47,375 nucleotides of DNA, taken from contig CADECY010000071.1 in assembly GCA_902825945.1 (NCBI GenBank), forward strand, positions 1 through 47,375, given 5' to 3'. The notes under the pieces were generated by a model, which worked only from the letters and a program-made list of their open reading frames with translations, had not been told where the DNA came from and did not search any database. The position numbers and the translations under genes are program-made. Position 1 is the first letter of the stretch, and each line of letters begins with the position of its first letter. Below, in pieces: positions 1 to 7,824 of the stretch. Origin of the DNA: an uncultured Acidobacteriota bacterium. GTDB taxonomy: Bacteria; Acidobacteriota; Terriglobia; Bryobacterales; Bryobacteraceae.

Positions 1-2
1 TG

Positions 3-1361
3 AACCGCCCCGGCGAGAAGGAGCACCCGTACCTGAAGCCCTGGTATGACGTGGTGAACGCGAGCCCTACTGAAGAGCAGGTCCGCAAGGCTGCCGATAC
101 GTATCAGGCGTTCGTCCTGAAGCTCTTCGAGGATCAGCGCGAGGTCGAGGACAAAAACTACGTCGCCTTCGGCGGCAAGAAGGGTTCGAAAGACGAACGC
201 ACCCGTCAGTACACGAATATCGTTTCGCTTCCGGTGTTGCAGTACTACCAGTGGCGCGAACTCGCAAGCGAGCCGTACCGCAAGGATAGCCGCGATCTAT
301 CGGGAGGAGTTTATCATTACGGGGCCAAGGATATCGATCGCTTCCTCGGAGGCGTGTGGAAGAAACATCTCGACGAACTTCGCGGCGAACTCAAGGCGAT
401 GGAAGCGGAGTTGCCGGAGATGTATCCATTCCTCCATTCGATGAAGGATGGCAAACCCGCGGACTCGAAGATCGCCATTCGCGGCGACAACCAGAACCTC
501 GGCGACGTGGCTCCGCGCGGATTTCTTTCGTGCCTGTCGAAGGAGAACGCGGGACCCTACCGCAACGGGTCGGGCAGACTGCAACTGGCCGAAGATATCG
601 TGGCGAGCCCGATCACCGCGCGTGTGATCGTGAACCGGATCTGGCAACATCACTTCGGCCGTGGCTTCGTCCGTACACCGTCGAATTTCGGTACCAACGG
701 CGAACGGCCAACGCATCCGGAACTGCTCGAGTACCTGGCGTCGAAGCTCGTGGAGAATCGCTGGTCGATCAAGTCTCTCCACCGCGAGATTTTGCTGTCG
801 AACACCTATCGGCTATCGACCGCGGGCGACGCCAAGAACTTCGAGGTGGATCCGGAAAACAAGCTGTTGTGGCGCGCCAACCTTCGCCACCGGCTGGAGT
901 TGGAATCGCTCCGGGACTCGATCCTCGCCGTTTCCGGGAAGCTGGATCGCAAGCCGGGCGGACCCGCGACGCCCATCTCGGACTCGAACTTCCGCCGCTC
1001 GCTCTATCTCAAAGTGAGCCGCACCAGACTCGACGGCACGATGTCGCTGTTCGATTTCCCCGATCCGAATGCGACCGCCGACGAGCGCCCGGTGACGGCG
1101 GGTCCGCTGCAGGGACTGTACTTCCTGAACAGCAAGTTCGTCGCCATGCAGGCGGAAGCGCTCGCGGAACGATTGAAGAAGGAAGCCGGCGATGCTGCCG
1201 AGGCGCGAATCGCGCGAGCCTACCAGTTGCTATTCGGGAGAACGCCCGATCAGAAGGAATTGACGCTCGGGGTAGAATATGTTGCAGCGGGTGGCACCCA
1301 GGCATGGCCTCGATATCTGCAAGTGCTGCTCGGGTCGGGCGAATTCACCAGCGTCAACTGA
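3..1361 (+). CDS. DUF1549/DUF1553 (PSD1) domain protein, 3' part
   Basis: The frame is open from the window edge, so the true start lies upstream; 452 codons are visible. The region around IVNRIWQHHFGRGFVRTPSNF and the following LLEYLASKLVENRWSIKSLH is the typical DUF1553 (PSD1) core, and the C-terminal part (FDFPDPNATADERPVTAGPLQ, then YQLLFGRTPDQKEL) matches the usual end of such proteins. They are large secreted proteins, often with an N-terminal cytochrome-like PSCyt domain, almost always followed by a DUF1501 gene. Here a DUF1501 gene starts 9 bases downstream, so the two are very likely one transcription unit. The biochemical role of the family is not established; links to polysaccharide or sulfatide use are inferred from planctomycete genomes. 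The N-terminal domains cannot be assessed. Confidence 0.9.
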   Translation, partial: NRPGEKEHPYLKPWYDVVNASPTEEQVRKAADTYQAFVLKLFEDQREVEDKNYVAFGGKKGSKDERTRQYTNIVSLPVLQYYQWRELASEPYRKDSRDLSGGVYHYGAKDIDRFLGGVWKKHLDELRGELKAMEAELPEMYPFLHSMKDGKPADSKIAIRGDNQNLGDVAPRGFLSCLSKENAGPYRNGSGRLQLAEDIVASPITARVIVNRIWQHHFGRGFVRTPSNFGTNGERPTHPELLEYLASKLVENRWSIKSLHREILLSNTYRLSTAGDAKNFEVDPENKLLWRANLRHRLELESLRDSILAVSGKLDRKPGGPATPISDSNFRRSLYLKVSRTRLDGTMSLFDFPDPNATADERPVTAGPLQGLYFLNSKFVAMQAEALAERLKKEAGDAAEARIARAYQLLFGRTPDQKELTLGVEYVAAGGTQAWPRYLQVLLGSGEFTSVN

Positions 1362-1370
1362 GGGAACTGA

Positions 1371-2753
1371 ATGACCAGACGTGATCTCTTCTTGAACACA
1401 CTCGGCTCCGGATTCGGAATGCTGGGGTTGCGCGGCGTGCTCGAAGCCGCGGAAACGCGCAATCCGATGGCGCCCAGGCAGCCGCATTTCGCCCCGCGCG
1501 CCAGGCATGTGATCTTTCTGTTCCTCAACGGCGGCATGTCGCAGGTGGATACCTTCGATCCCAAGCCCGCGCTGATCAAGCACGATGGCGAGCCAATGCC
1601 CGGACCGAAGATCAAGACCGATCGCGCGTCCGGAAACCTCATGCGCTCGCCTTGGGACTTCAAAAAGTACGGCCAAAGTGGTATCGAGGCAAGCGACCTC
1701 TTCCCGAAGGTCGGCCAGCGAATCGACGATTTCGCCGTGATCCGCTCGATGTGGACCAACAACGGCAACCACGGCCCGTCGCTGCAGATGCTGAGCTGCG
1801 GACACCAACTCGCCGGACGTCCCTCAATGGGCTCGTGGGTCACCTACGGGCTCGGCAGCGAGAATCAGAATCTTCCCGGATTCGTGGTGCTCTGCCCCGG
1901 CTTCCCGGTGCTCGGCTCTTCGCTCTGGAGTTCCGGATTCCTGCCATCGAGCTATCAGGGCACGCACATCCACAATCAGCCGGTCGAGCCCGAGAAGCTG
2001 ATTCCGAACCTGCGCAACGCGGTCCAAACGACACCAGCAGAGCAGCGCAAACAGCTCGACTTGCTTTCGAAGCTCAACAGCCGCTACCTCGAAGAGACCG
2101 GCGGATATCAACCGCAGCTCGAATCGGCGGTGCAGCAGATGGAAGCCGCCTACCGCTTGCAATCGGAAGCGACCGACGCCTTCGACATTCGTAAGGAGCC
2201 CGATCACGTGCGGTCGCGCTACGGTGATTCCGAGTTCGGGCGCGGCTGCCTGTTGTCGCTCCGGCTGGTGGAACGCGGGGTGCGCATGGTTCAAGTCTTC
2301 TGGGGTAACGGTCAGCCGTGGGATCACCATGACGACATCCGGCAACATGCCAAGCTCGCGCGCGACACCGATGGTCCGGTGGCTGCGCTGGTTGACGATT
2401 TGAAGTCGCGCGGTTTGTTCGAGGAGACGCTGATTCTGATCAGCGGCGAGTTCGGACGCACGCCGATGATCCAGAACTCGGGGCTCGAAAAGCTCGGCAA
2501 CGGACGCGATCACAATGTCCATGCGTGGACGGCGCTCATGGCTGGCGGCGGCATCAAGGGCGGCACGGTTCACGGCGTCACCGACGATTTCGGATTCAAG
2601 GCGATCGAAAAGCGCACGCACGTTCATGACCTGCATGCGACCATCCTCGACCGGTTGGGCTTCGACCATCTGCGGTTGACCTATCGCCACGCCGGCCGCG
2701 ACTTCCGCCTGACCGATGTCGAAGGACAAGTGGTCAAGGAACTGCTGGCGTAA
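1371..2753 (+). CDS. DUF1501 domain protein, copy 1
   Basis: 460 residues. The N-terminus MTRRDLFLNTLGSGFGMLGL has the twin-arginine and hydrophobic stretch of a Tat signal, so export of a folded protein is likely. FLFLNGGMSQVDTFDPKP and SGEFGRTPMIQNSG are hallmark DUF1501 segments; the fold belongs to the alkaline phosphatase/sulfatase superfamily and the Asp/His-rich stretches (QPWDHHDD, NGRDHNVHAW) fit metal binding. The partner is the DUF1553 protein encoded immediately upstream. The next gene is a near copy of this one, so the unit reads DUF1553-DUF1501-DUF1501. The family has no firmly assigned substrate. The start is supported by GAGGGAAC just upstream of the ATG. Confidence 0.92.
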   Translation: MTRRDLFLNTLGSGFGMLGLRGVLEAAETRNPMAPRQPHFAPRARHVIFLFLNGGMSQVDTFDPKPALIKHDGEPMPGPKIKTDRASGNLMRSPWDFKKYGQSGIEASDLFPKVGQRIDDFAVIRSMWTNNGNHGPSLQMLSCGHQLAGRPSMGSWVTYGLGSENQNLPGFVVLCPGFPVLGSSLWSSGFLPSSYQGTHIHNQPVEPEKLIPNLRNAVQTTPAEQRKQLDLLSKLNSRYLEETGGYQPQLESAVQQMEAAYRLQSEATDAFDIRKEPDHVRSRYGDSEFGRGCLLSLRLVERGVRMVQVFWGNGQPWDHHDDIRQHAKLARDTDGPVAALVDDLKSRGLFEETLILISGEFGRTPMIQNSGLEKLGNGRDHNVHAWTALMAGGGIKGGTVHGVTDDFGFKAIEKRTHVHDLHATILDRLGFDHLRLTYRHAGRDFRLTDVEGQVVKELLA

Positions 2754-2757
2754 CGAC

Positions 2758-4140
2758 ATGACACGCCGCGACCTGTTCCTGCACTCGCTCGGCTCCGGAT
2801 TCGGAATGTTGGGATTGCGCGGTGTGTTGGGCGCGGCGGAAACGCGGCATCCAATGGCGCCGCGCCAGCCGCACTTCGCGCCGCGCGCCAAACACGTCAT
2901 CTTCCTGTTCATGAACGGCGGGATGTCGCAGGTGGACACTTTCGACCCCAAGCCGGCCCTCATCAAACACGACGGCGAGCCCATGCCTGGACCGAAGATC
3001 AAAACCGATCGCGCGTCCGGAAATCTGATGCGGTCGCCGTGGGAGTTCAAGCGATACGGCCAGAGCGGCATCGAGGTCAGCGACATCTTCCCGAAGATCG
3101 GACAGCGGATCGACGACTTCGCCGTGATCCGTTCCATGTGGACGAACTCCGGAAATCACGAGCCGTCGCTTACGATGCTCAGTTGCGGACACCAACTCGC
3201 CGGGCGCCCGTCAATGGGCTCTTGGATCACCTACGGACTCGGCAGCGAGAATCAGAGCCTGCCCGGATTCGTGGTGCTCTGCCCCGGATTTCCGACGACG
3301 GGTTCGACACTGTGGAGTTCCGGATTCCTGCCGTCGAGCTACCAGGGCACGCACATTCACAATCAGCCGGTCGAACCCGAGAAGCTGATTCCGAATCTGC
3401 GCAGCGCGGTCGAAACGACACCCGCGGAACAGCGCAAGCAACTCGACCTGCTCAGCCGCTTGAACAGCCGTTACCTCGAGCAGACCGGCGGATATCAGCC
3501 GCAGCTAGAATCGGCGGTGCAGCAAATGGAAGCGGCCTACCGGATGCAGTCGGAGGCGACCGATGCGTTCGACATCCGCAAGGAGCCCGATCACGTGCGT
3601 TCGCGTTACGGCGATTCCGAGTTCGGACGCGGATGCCTGCTGTCACTGCGTCTGGTCGAGCGGGGCGTGCGGATGGTGCAACTATTCTGGGGTCCGGGCC
3701 AGCCGTGGGATCACCACGACGATATCCGCCAGCACGCCAAGATGGCGCGCGATACCGACGGTCCGATCGCGGCGCTGGTAGACGATCTGAAGTCACGCGG
3801 ATTGTTCAACGAAACATTGATTCTGATCAGCGGCGAATTCGGACGCACGCCGATGATCCAGAATTCCGGACTCGAAAAACTCGGCAACGGGCGCGATCAC
3901 AATGTCCACGCGTGGACGGCACTGATGGCCGGTGGCGGAATCAAGGGTGGCACCATCCACGGCGCCACCGACGATTTCGGCTTCAAGGCGATCGAGAAGC
4001 GGACCCATGTGCACGATCTGCACGCGACGATTCTCGACCGGCTCGGGTTCGACCACTTGCGGCTGACCTACCGCCACGCGGGCCGGGATTTCCGGCTGAC
4101 CGACGTGGAAGGCAACGTCGTCAAGGAACTGCTGGCGTAG
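2758..4140 (+). CDS. DUF1501 domain protein, copy 2 (tandem paralogue)
   Basis: 460 residues, the same length as copy 1 and colinear with it without gaps; by eye about 32 residues differ (about 93% identity). A longer reading starting at 2716 inside copy 1 is rejected because the ATG at 2758 begins the same Tat-type MTRRDLFL sequence. Differences are mostly conservative (N/H, L/M, V/I) and concentrated around residues 107-140 and 176-182, while the metal-site segments are unchanged. The DNA differs at many third codon positions, so the duplication is not recent and both copies appear to be under purifying selection. Four bases separate it from copy 1, so the pair is probably co-transcribed and coupled. 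Function as for copy 1. Confidence 0.92.
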   Translation: MTRRDLFLHSLGSGFGMLGLRGVLGAAETRHPMAPRQPHFAPRAKHVIFLFMNGGMSQVDTFDPKPALIKHDGEPMPGPKIKTDRASGNLMRSPWEFKRYGQSGIEVSDIFPKIGQRIDDFAVIRSMWTNSGNHEPSLTMLSCGHQLAGRPSMGSWITYGLGSENQSLPGFVVLCPGFPTTGSTLWSSGFLPSSYQGTHIHNQPVEPEKLIPNLRSAVETTPAEQRKQLDLLSRLNSRYLEQTGGYQPQLESAVQQMEAAYRMQSEATDAFDIRKEPDHVRSRYGDSEFGRGCLLSLRLVERGVRMVQLFWGPGQPWDHHDDIRQHAKMARDTDGPIAALVDDLKSRGLFNETLILISGEFGRTPMIQNSGLEKLGNGRDHNVHAWTALMAGGGIKGGTIHGATDDFGFKAIEKRTHVHDLHATILDRLGFDHLRLTYRHAGRDFRLTDVEGNVVKELLA

Positions 4141-4179
4141 GGTCGCGCCGATGCCGCTGGTGAGGGCAGGCGCACCACA

Positions 4180-4196
4180 GAATGTTCGAAACATTC
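4180..4196. repeat. 17-bp perfect palindrome
   Basis: GAATGTT-CGA-AACATTC lies 40 bases after the second DUF1501 gene. A related half, GAATGTTTGAA, recurs at 4263-4273. No T-run follows, so it is a weak candidate for an intrinsic terminator and could equally be an operator or chance. Confidence 0.35.
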
Positions 4197-4318
4197 TCGC
4201 GCACTCGCGCGTCCGGCGGTTCGGTCGAGACGCCATACGCGGCACTCCCCATGCACCTGTGAGAATGTTTGAACCATCGCTCAGGGGTTCTGTTTCAAAC
4301 AATCCGATGGAAGCCTGT

Positions 4319-4486
4319 ATGCTCGCTCTGCTCCTCTTCCCCGGCGCAGCCGCCCTCGGCGCGCAGCCCGATCGCTTCGGACTCCCCGCCTTACAAGGCC
4401 CGGACCGCGAACTTGCCTTCAGGTCAGGCTTGTTTCAGTGTCACAGTTCCGCCAACAAGACTACACTCCGCTATGCATGTCTAACG
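4319..4486 (+). pseudogene. remnant of a secreted DNA/RNA non-specific endonuclease-like gene, N-terminus only
   Basis: From an ATG at 4319 the frame reads a short signal peptide (MLALLLFPGAAALGAQ) followed by PDRFGLP, then PDRELAFRSG and CHSSANK. From memory, secreted endonuclease G-like proteins of Solibacter relatives begin the mature protein with a similar pattern (DRFGLP, then ELA-R, then CHS followed by K and an aromatic residue). After about 50 codons the similarity stops and no nuclease catalytic region follows. It is best read as the 5' stump of a lost gene. The assignment relies on a short motif and is tentative. Confidence 0.35.
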
Positions 4487-4578
4487 ATCATCAGAAAGCG
4501 TAGTTTTTTGAACATTCGCCGCTCTGGCGTGAGCGCCGGCGGCGCGCAGCTTGGAACGGAGGTAGTCGTGGGGGAGAT

Positions 4579-4980
4579 GCCGCCGCGCCTTCGTCCGCGG
4601 CGGTGGGTTGGGCCGAGCTGTCGAGCCCGCAAGCGGTGTCGCTGACTGCCATCGTGCGGCATGAGGAGGCAGGCGGGTCCGTTGCGCCGGTCGCCGAGGC
4701 TGGGCGGCGCGTGTTGCTTCCTTTCGAGAGCGGCGCTGGACTGTCGATAGACTTGCCGCTTGTCAATCCGAGCGCGACGGAAGACACTATCATGTCGTTT
4801 CGCCGTTGGGTGAGCCAGGTGAGGTGCTCGCATCGAGCACCACGATTCCGTTGCCGCGCCGCCAACGGCGGAGGTTGGCTGTGCCGCTGGGAGCTTGCCG
4901 AACAAGGGTGTTGTTGAGGTGATATCCTCAGCGGCGGATGTGGCCGTTTTGGGTGCGTGGAGGCTCGGGGCGGGTCGGCC
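4579..4980 (+). pseudogene. decayed secreted beta-domain protein, pieces in three frames
   Basis: Three consecutive pieces, each in a different forward frame, make sense only when joined. The first (4579 to about 4810) reads AVGWAELSSPQAVSLTAIV and LLPFESGAGLSIDLPLVNPS. The second (about 4826-4860) reads VLASSTTIPLPR. The third (about 4886-4970) reads GSLPNKGVVEVISSAADVAV then LGAWRLG. This order matches, from memory, a C-terminal domain common in secreted acidobacterial proteins (VGWAEL..., then ...LPFDNT...LVNP, then ...RRGVVEF...VAVLGLR). At least two frameshifts are needed, so the gene is not functional. Nothing recognisable remains from 4980 to the end of the PEP-CTERM gene at 5185. Confidence 0.55.
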
Positions 4981-5184
4981 TCGTGGGCGCGGTTGCGGCG
5001 GGGAACTGACCGAGGCGAGGAGCGCAGTCCGGCTGGCGAGGGCTTTCGCCAAAAGCGAGCAGTCGGCCGTCACAGTCCGTTACGACCAACTCTCGCGCGT
5101 GGCACGCCAAACCCAGTTTCTCTTCGTAGTAGGCGGTACTGCCGGTGGGTGCGCAGTAACGCTCGACCTGGCGCAGCGTGGGCT

Positions 5185-5844
5185 TCAGTGTCCGAATCGC
5201 CGTCGCAACAACAAGCTGGCGGCAAGCCCAGCGCCCATCAGGCCGATCGACGCCGGTTCCGGAGCCGTGGCTTGACTCGAATCGCCTCCCAGGACTTCCA
5301 AGGCGGGGCCGTCCTGGTTCGGCGAAAAGACCCATCCGCTGGCAGGGCCGGTCACCCAACCCTTGGCGCCAGTGGAATTGATGTTCCAAGCCCACTGGAA
5401 GGCTTCGGACAAACCGGCGCTGCTCATCTGCACGAAGTAGCGCTGGGCTGGGTCGAGCACTGGCTGCAAGGTCGACGTGAGGTGGCGCACGCTGGTCACG
5501 CCGGACGACCCCAGCGGGTCAATCACCCACGACTCGATTACGGTGGGGGGTACGCCGGGCGTTTGCTGGCCGGACGGATAGGGCCCCACCAGTTCCACCA
5601 AGAGAGGCTGGTTGGGAAGAGTCCCGGAGATCGGGCCATTGAAGAAGACCGGAACCTCGATTTCGAGCAGCGGCAGGGCGGCGTTGACCGAGAATCCGGT
5701 GGCGACTCGGAAGGTGTTGTTTACCACCCAGCCTCCACTTTGATACGGACTTCCCGGCGGCCCAAAGTTCGAGAATAGGACGGTCGCGCTGTACGCGGGG
5801 GCCGCTCCGAGGACGGCCATTGTGAAGGTCAGAAGTTTGCGCAT
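5185..5844 (-). CDS. PEP-CTERM sorting domain protein
   Basis: 219 residues. The N-terminus MRKLLTFTMAVLGAAPAYSA is a signal peptide. The mature part (about 20-190) is a beta-rich domain starting VLFSNFGPPGSPY, similar to 'choice-of-anchor' ectodomains found in front of sorting signals. The C-terminus is a textbook PEP-CTERM tripartite signal: PEPAS, a hydrophobic helix (IGLMGAGLAASLLL), then the basic tail RRRFGH. In genomes with an exosortase this tail is recognised and cleaved by the EpsH-type transpeptidase, placing the protein on the surface or in exopolysaccharide. No exosortase gene is in the window. It is the only intact gene in a patch of decayed sequence; both neighbours are remnants on the other strand. 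Confidence 0.88.
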   Translation of the reverse strand: MRKLLTFTMAVLGAAPAYSATVLFSNFGPPGSPYQSGGWVVNNTFRVATGFSVNAALPLLEIEVPVFFNGPISGTLPNQPLLVELVGPYPSGQQTPGVPPTVIESWVIDPLGSSGVTSVRHLTSTLQPVLDPAQRYFVQMSSAGLSEAFQWAWNINSTGAKGWVTGPASGWVFSPNQDGPALEVLGGDSSQATAPEPASIGLMGAGLAASLLLRRRFGH

Positions 5845-6098
5845 TCAGGTTCGAGTGTGCGCCCGGACCGACCCGAATTCAAGGTTCCAGGGGTGAGGCA
5901 AGGGGCACGTAACCCCATGCAACGTACTGATAAGAAATGGAAAATCCCGCCAAGACGATGCCAGCGGGCCCTTCCGTTCAGCCTGGGGCTGGTCCTCGCG
6001 CACAGGCATCTTGTTGCCCTTCGAGCACCCGGACCTCCATTGGGTCTGATCGCCTTTCTTCAACCCGTCCTTGACCACGGGTCTCGGAGGATCTCCCT

Positions 6099-6242
6099 GA
6101 TACCAACGTGCACGAGTTGCAGGCGACGATCCTGCATCCGATGGGCATCGATCATGATCGGCTGACGTTCGAGTTCCAGGTGTGGCGGAATCGACTGACG
6201 GGTGTTCACGGCGAGGTGGTGAGGGAAGTGTTGGCCGGAGGC
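6099..6242 (+). pseudogene. C-terminal remnant of a third DUF1501 gene
   Basis: The frame reads NVHELQATILHPMGIDHDRLT then RLTGVHGEVVREVLA, which aligns with the last 45 residues of the two intact DUF1501 proteins (HVHDLHATILDRLGFDHLRLT, then RLTDVEGQVVKELLA). Everything upstream of this fragment is missing: 5845-6098 shows no DUF1501 core in any frame and nothing else I recognise. The frame runs on past the family's usual end to a stop at 6372. It is a 3' stump of a DUF1501 gene, more diverged from the intact pair than they are from each other, hence probably an older copy rather than a fragment of them. Confidence 0.7.
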
Positions 6243-6370
6243 ATGATGCGGCGTTCGACGCGTCAAGGCCGAAGTGCGGGGCGGCCGGCCGCTGAGGGGA
6301 CACAACCCGCCGATCCGAAGTTCGAAGCCGATTCGGCCCGCCTCAGAGCCTACACCAACTTCCCGCCATC

Positions 6371-7824
6371 TTAACGATTCAGCACGAACGGAATCACGAC
6401 ACACGCGTCCAAACGCAGCCGCTCCACGGGAACATTTCGATACGGCCCGGGCGCGCAACGCTCGAAGCGGCCCCCATCCCACCGAAGCACGAGATCGAAG
6501 GGAGGCACCACAGGTTCGGTCCAGGATTCCCGAAGGCGGTCCAGCCGGTGGACTTCAACCGCGTCGTCGTTCGCCACCGTTTTGATCGACATCATCGAAT
6601 CGTACGGGTGGTCCGGCCACGGGTCGGCCAAGATGAGGACGTTCTTGACGCCTCGCAGCAGCGGCCGAATCTCGCCGAACTGGCGCATCACGGCCTCGAC
6701 CTTACGTCCTTCCGTGATGTAGTAGTCGAGTCCGCCGTGCCAGTACCGCAGGTGCGCCGTGACGAGCAGCGCGAGTACGATCACGAAGACACCCGCGGCG
6801 CGGACCGGTTCCCAGCGCCCTGCCACGGGCAGCAAACGCCGGGAAACCCCGTGGATCGCAACGCCGAGATACATCGCCACGGCAATGAGGGCGATGCTGA
6901 TCGACTCGAGTCCGCGCTGCCGGATGAAGGCGAGCGGAAGCACCGCGACCGGCGCCCAAACGCATGCGAGCAGCAACGGGCGCGAACGCGAAGCGAGCGC
7001 TATGGCGCAGGCGGCCAAGGCGAATCCCGCCGTCATCGCGGGTGTCAGCCACGCCGGCTCATACAACGCCGCCCAAGTCCAATGATGGACGTGCCCCGCG
7101 TAGTTGCTCCAACTGATTTCCGGCCTGTAGTCTCCGAGCCCGGTGAGCCCGCGCGAACCGTACAAGCGGCCCGCGATGAACACCACTGTCATCGCGGCGG
7201 CGATCATCAGGATGCGCGCCTCGCGAAATAGCCAAGTCCAGTTCCTGGGCGGGTGAACCAGCAACTCCCACACGAACACCACTACGGGCCAACTCACCGC
7301 GACCTCTTTCGAGTTCATACAGGCGACATAGAGCGCCAGGGCGAGGACACGCCGCCCATTCAGCCACGCGAGCAACGCGGCGGAGAAGAACGTGACCGCC
7401 AGAATGTCGAAGATGAATCCAGTCCTCGTGTAGAGCGGCCAGAAATGACTGTGAACCGCGAGCAGCAGCGCCGTCAGCAAGCCCGTCTCCACCGATCCAG
7501 TCAATCGCCTGGCCACTGCGCCCGCCAGCGCCAATTGCAGAGCAGAAGCAGGTGACAAGCGATCCGGTAGGGCACCGAATCGAACCCGAACAGCCGGTAC
7601 GCCGCGCGGTAGAACGCCGATCCGGCGGGCCGGAACATGTCGGAGTTCCTCCAGAAGCACACAATATCGCGGAGGTGCTCCCACGACGAGTGCGTCCAAG
7701 CCCGGTAGAGGTTCATCGGCTCGTCCTGCGCGAATCCGGCACCGATGCCCTCGATAGTGAAATAGAGGAAGTAGGCGCAGATGCACGCCGCGCCGGCCGC
7801 TACTCCAAAAGAGCGTCTCCTCAC
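6371..7824 (-). pseudogene. polytopic membrane glycosyltransferase-like protein, one frameshift
   Basis: The start GTG (7824-7822) overlaps the stop of the upstream oxidoreductase gene as GTGA. The first ~100 codons (a membrane segment, then AQDEPMNLYRAW, MFRPAGSAFYRAAYRLFGFD) lie in one frame that hits a stop near 7501. The remainder, with many hydrophobic helices (LLTALLLAVHSHF, ILAVTFFSAALLAWL, NSKEVAVSWPVVVFVWEL), is in the next frame and ends at 6371. Joining them near 7530 gives a continuous ~484-residue protein resembling the intact paralogue at 13127-14467, which has GDDLMNLYQYW and RPAGALLYLSSYW at the same place. One missing base at AATTGGCG would explain it. Family: hypothetical integral membrane proteins resembling ArnT/PMT-type glycosyltransferases, by topology only. 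A sequencing error is possible. Confidence 0.7.

Noticed and set aside
4471..5073. 200-codon open frame on the minus strand
   Set aside because: It is antisense to a remnant whose plus-strand pieces match a known domain; composition is Arg/Pro/Ala-rich as expected of a shadow frame.
5845..6303. 152-codon open frame on the minus strand
   Set aside because: No recognisable motif, and it runs antisense across the DUF1501 remnant.
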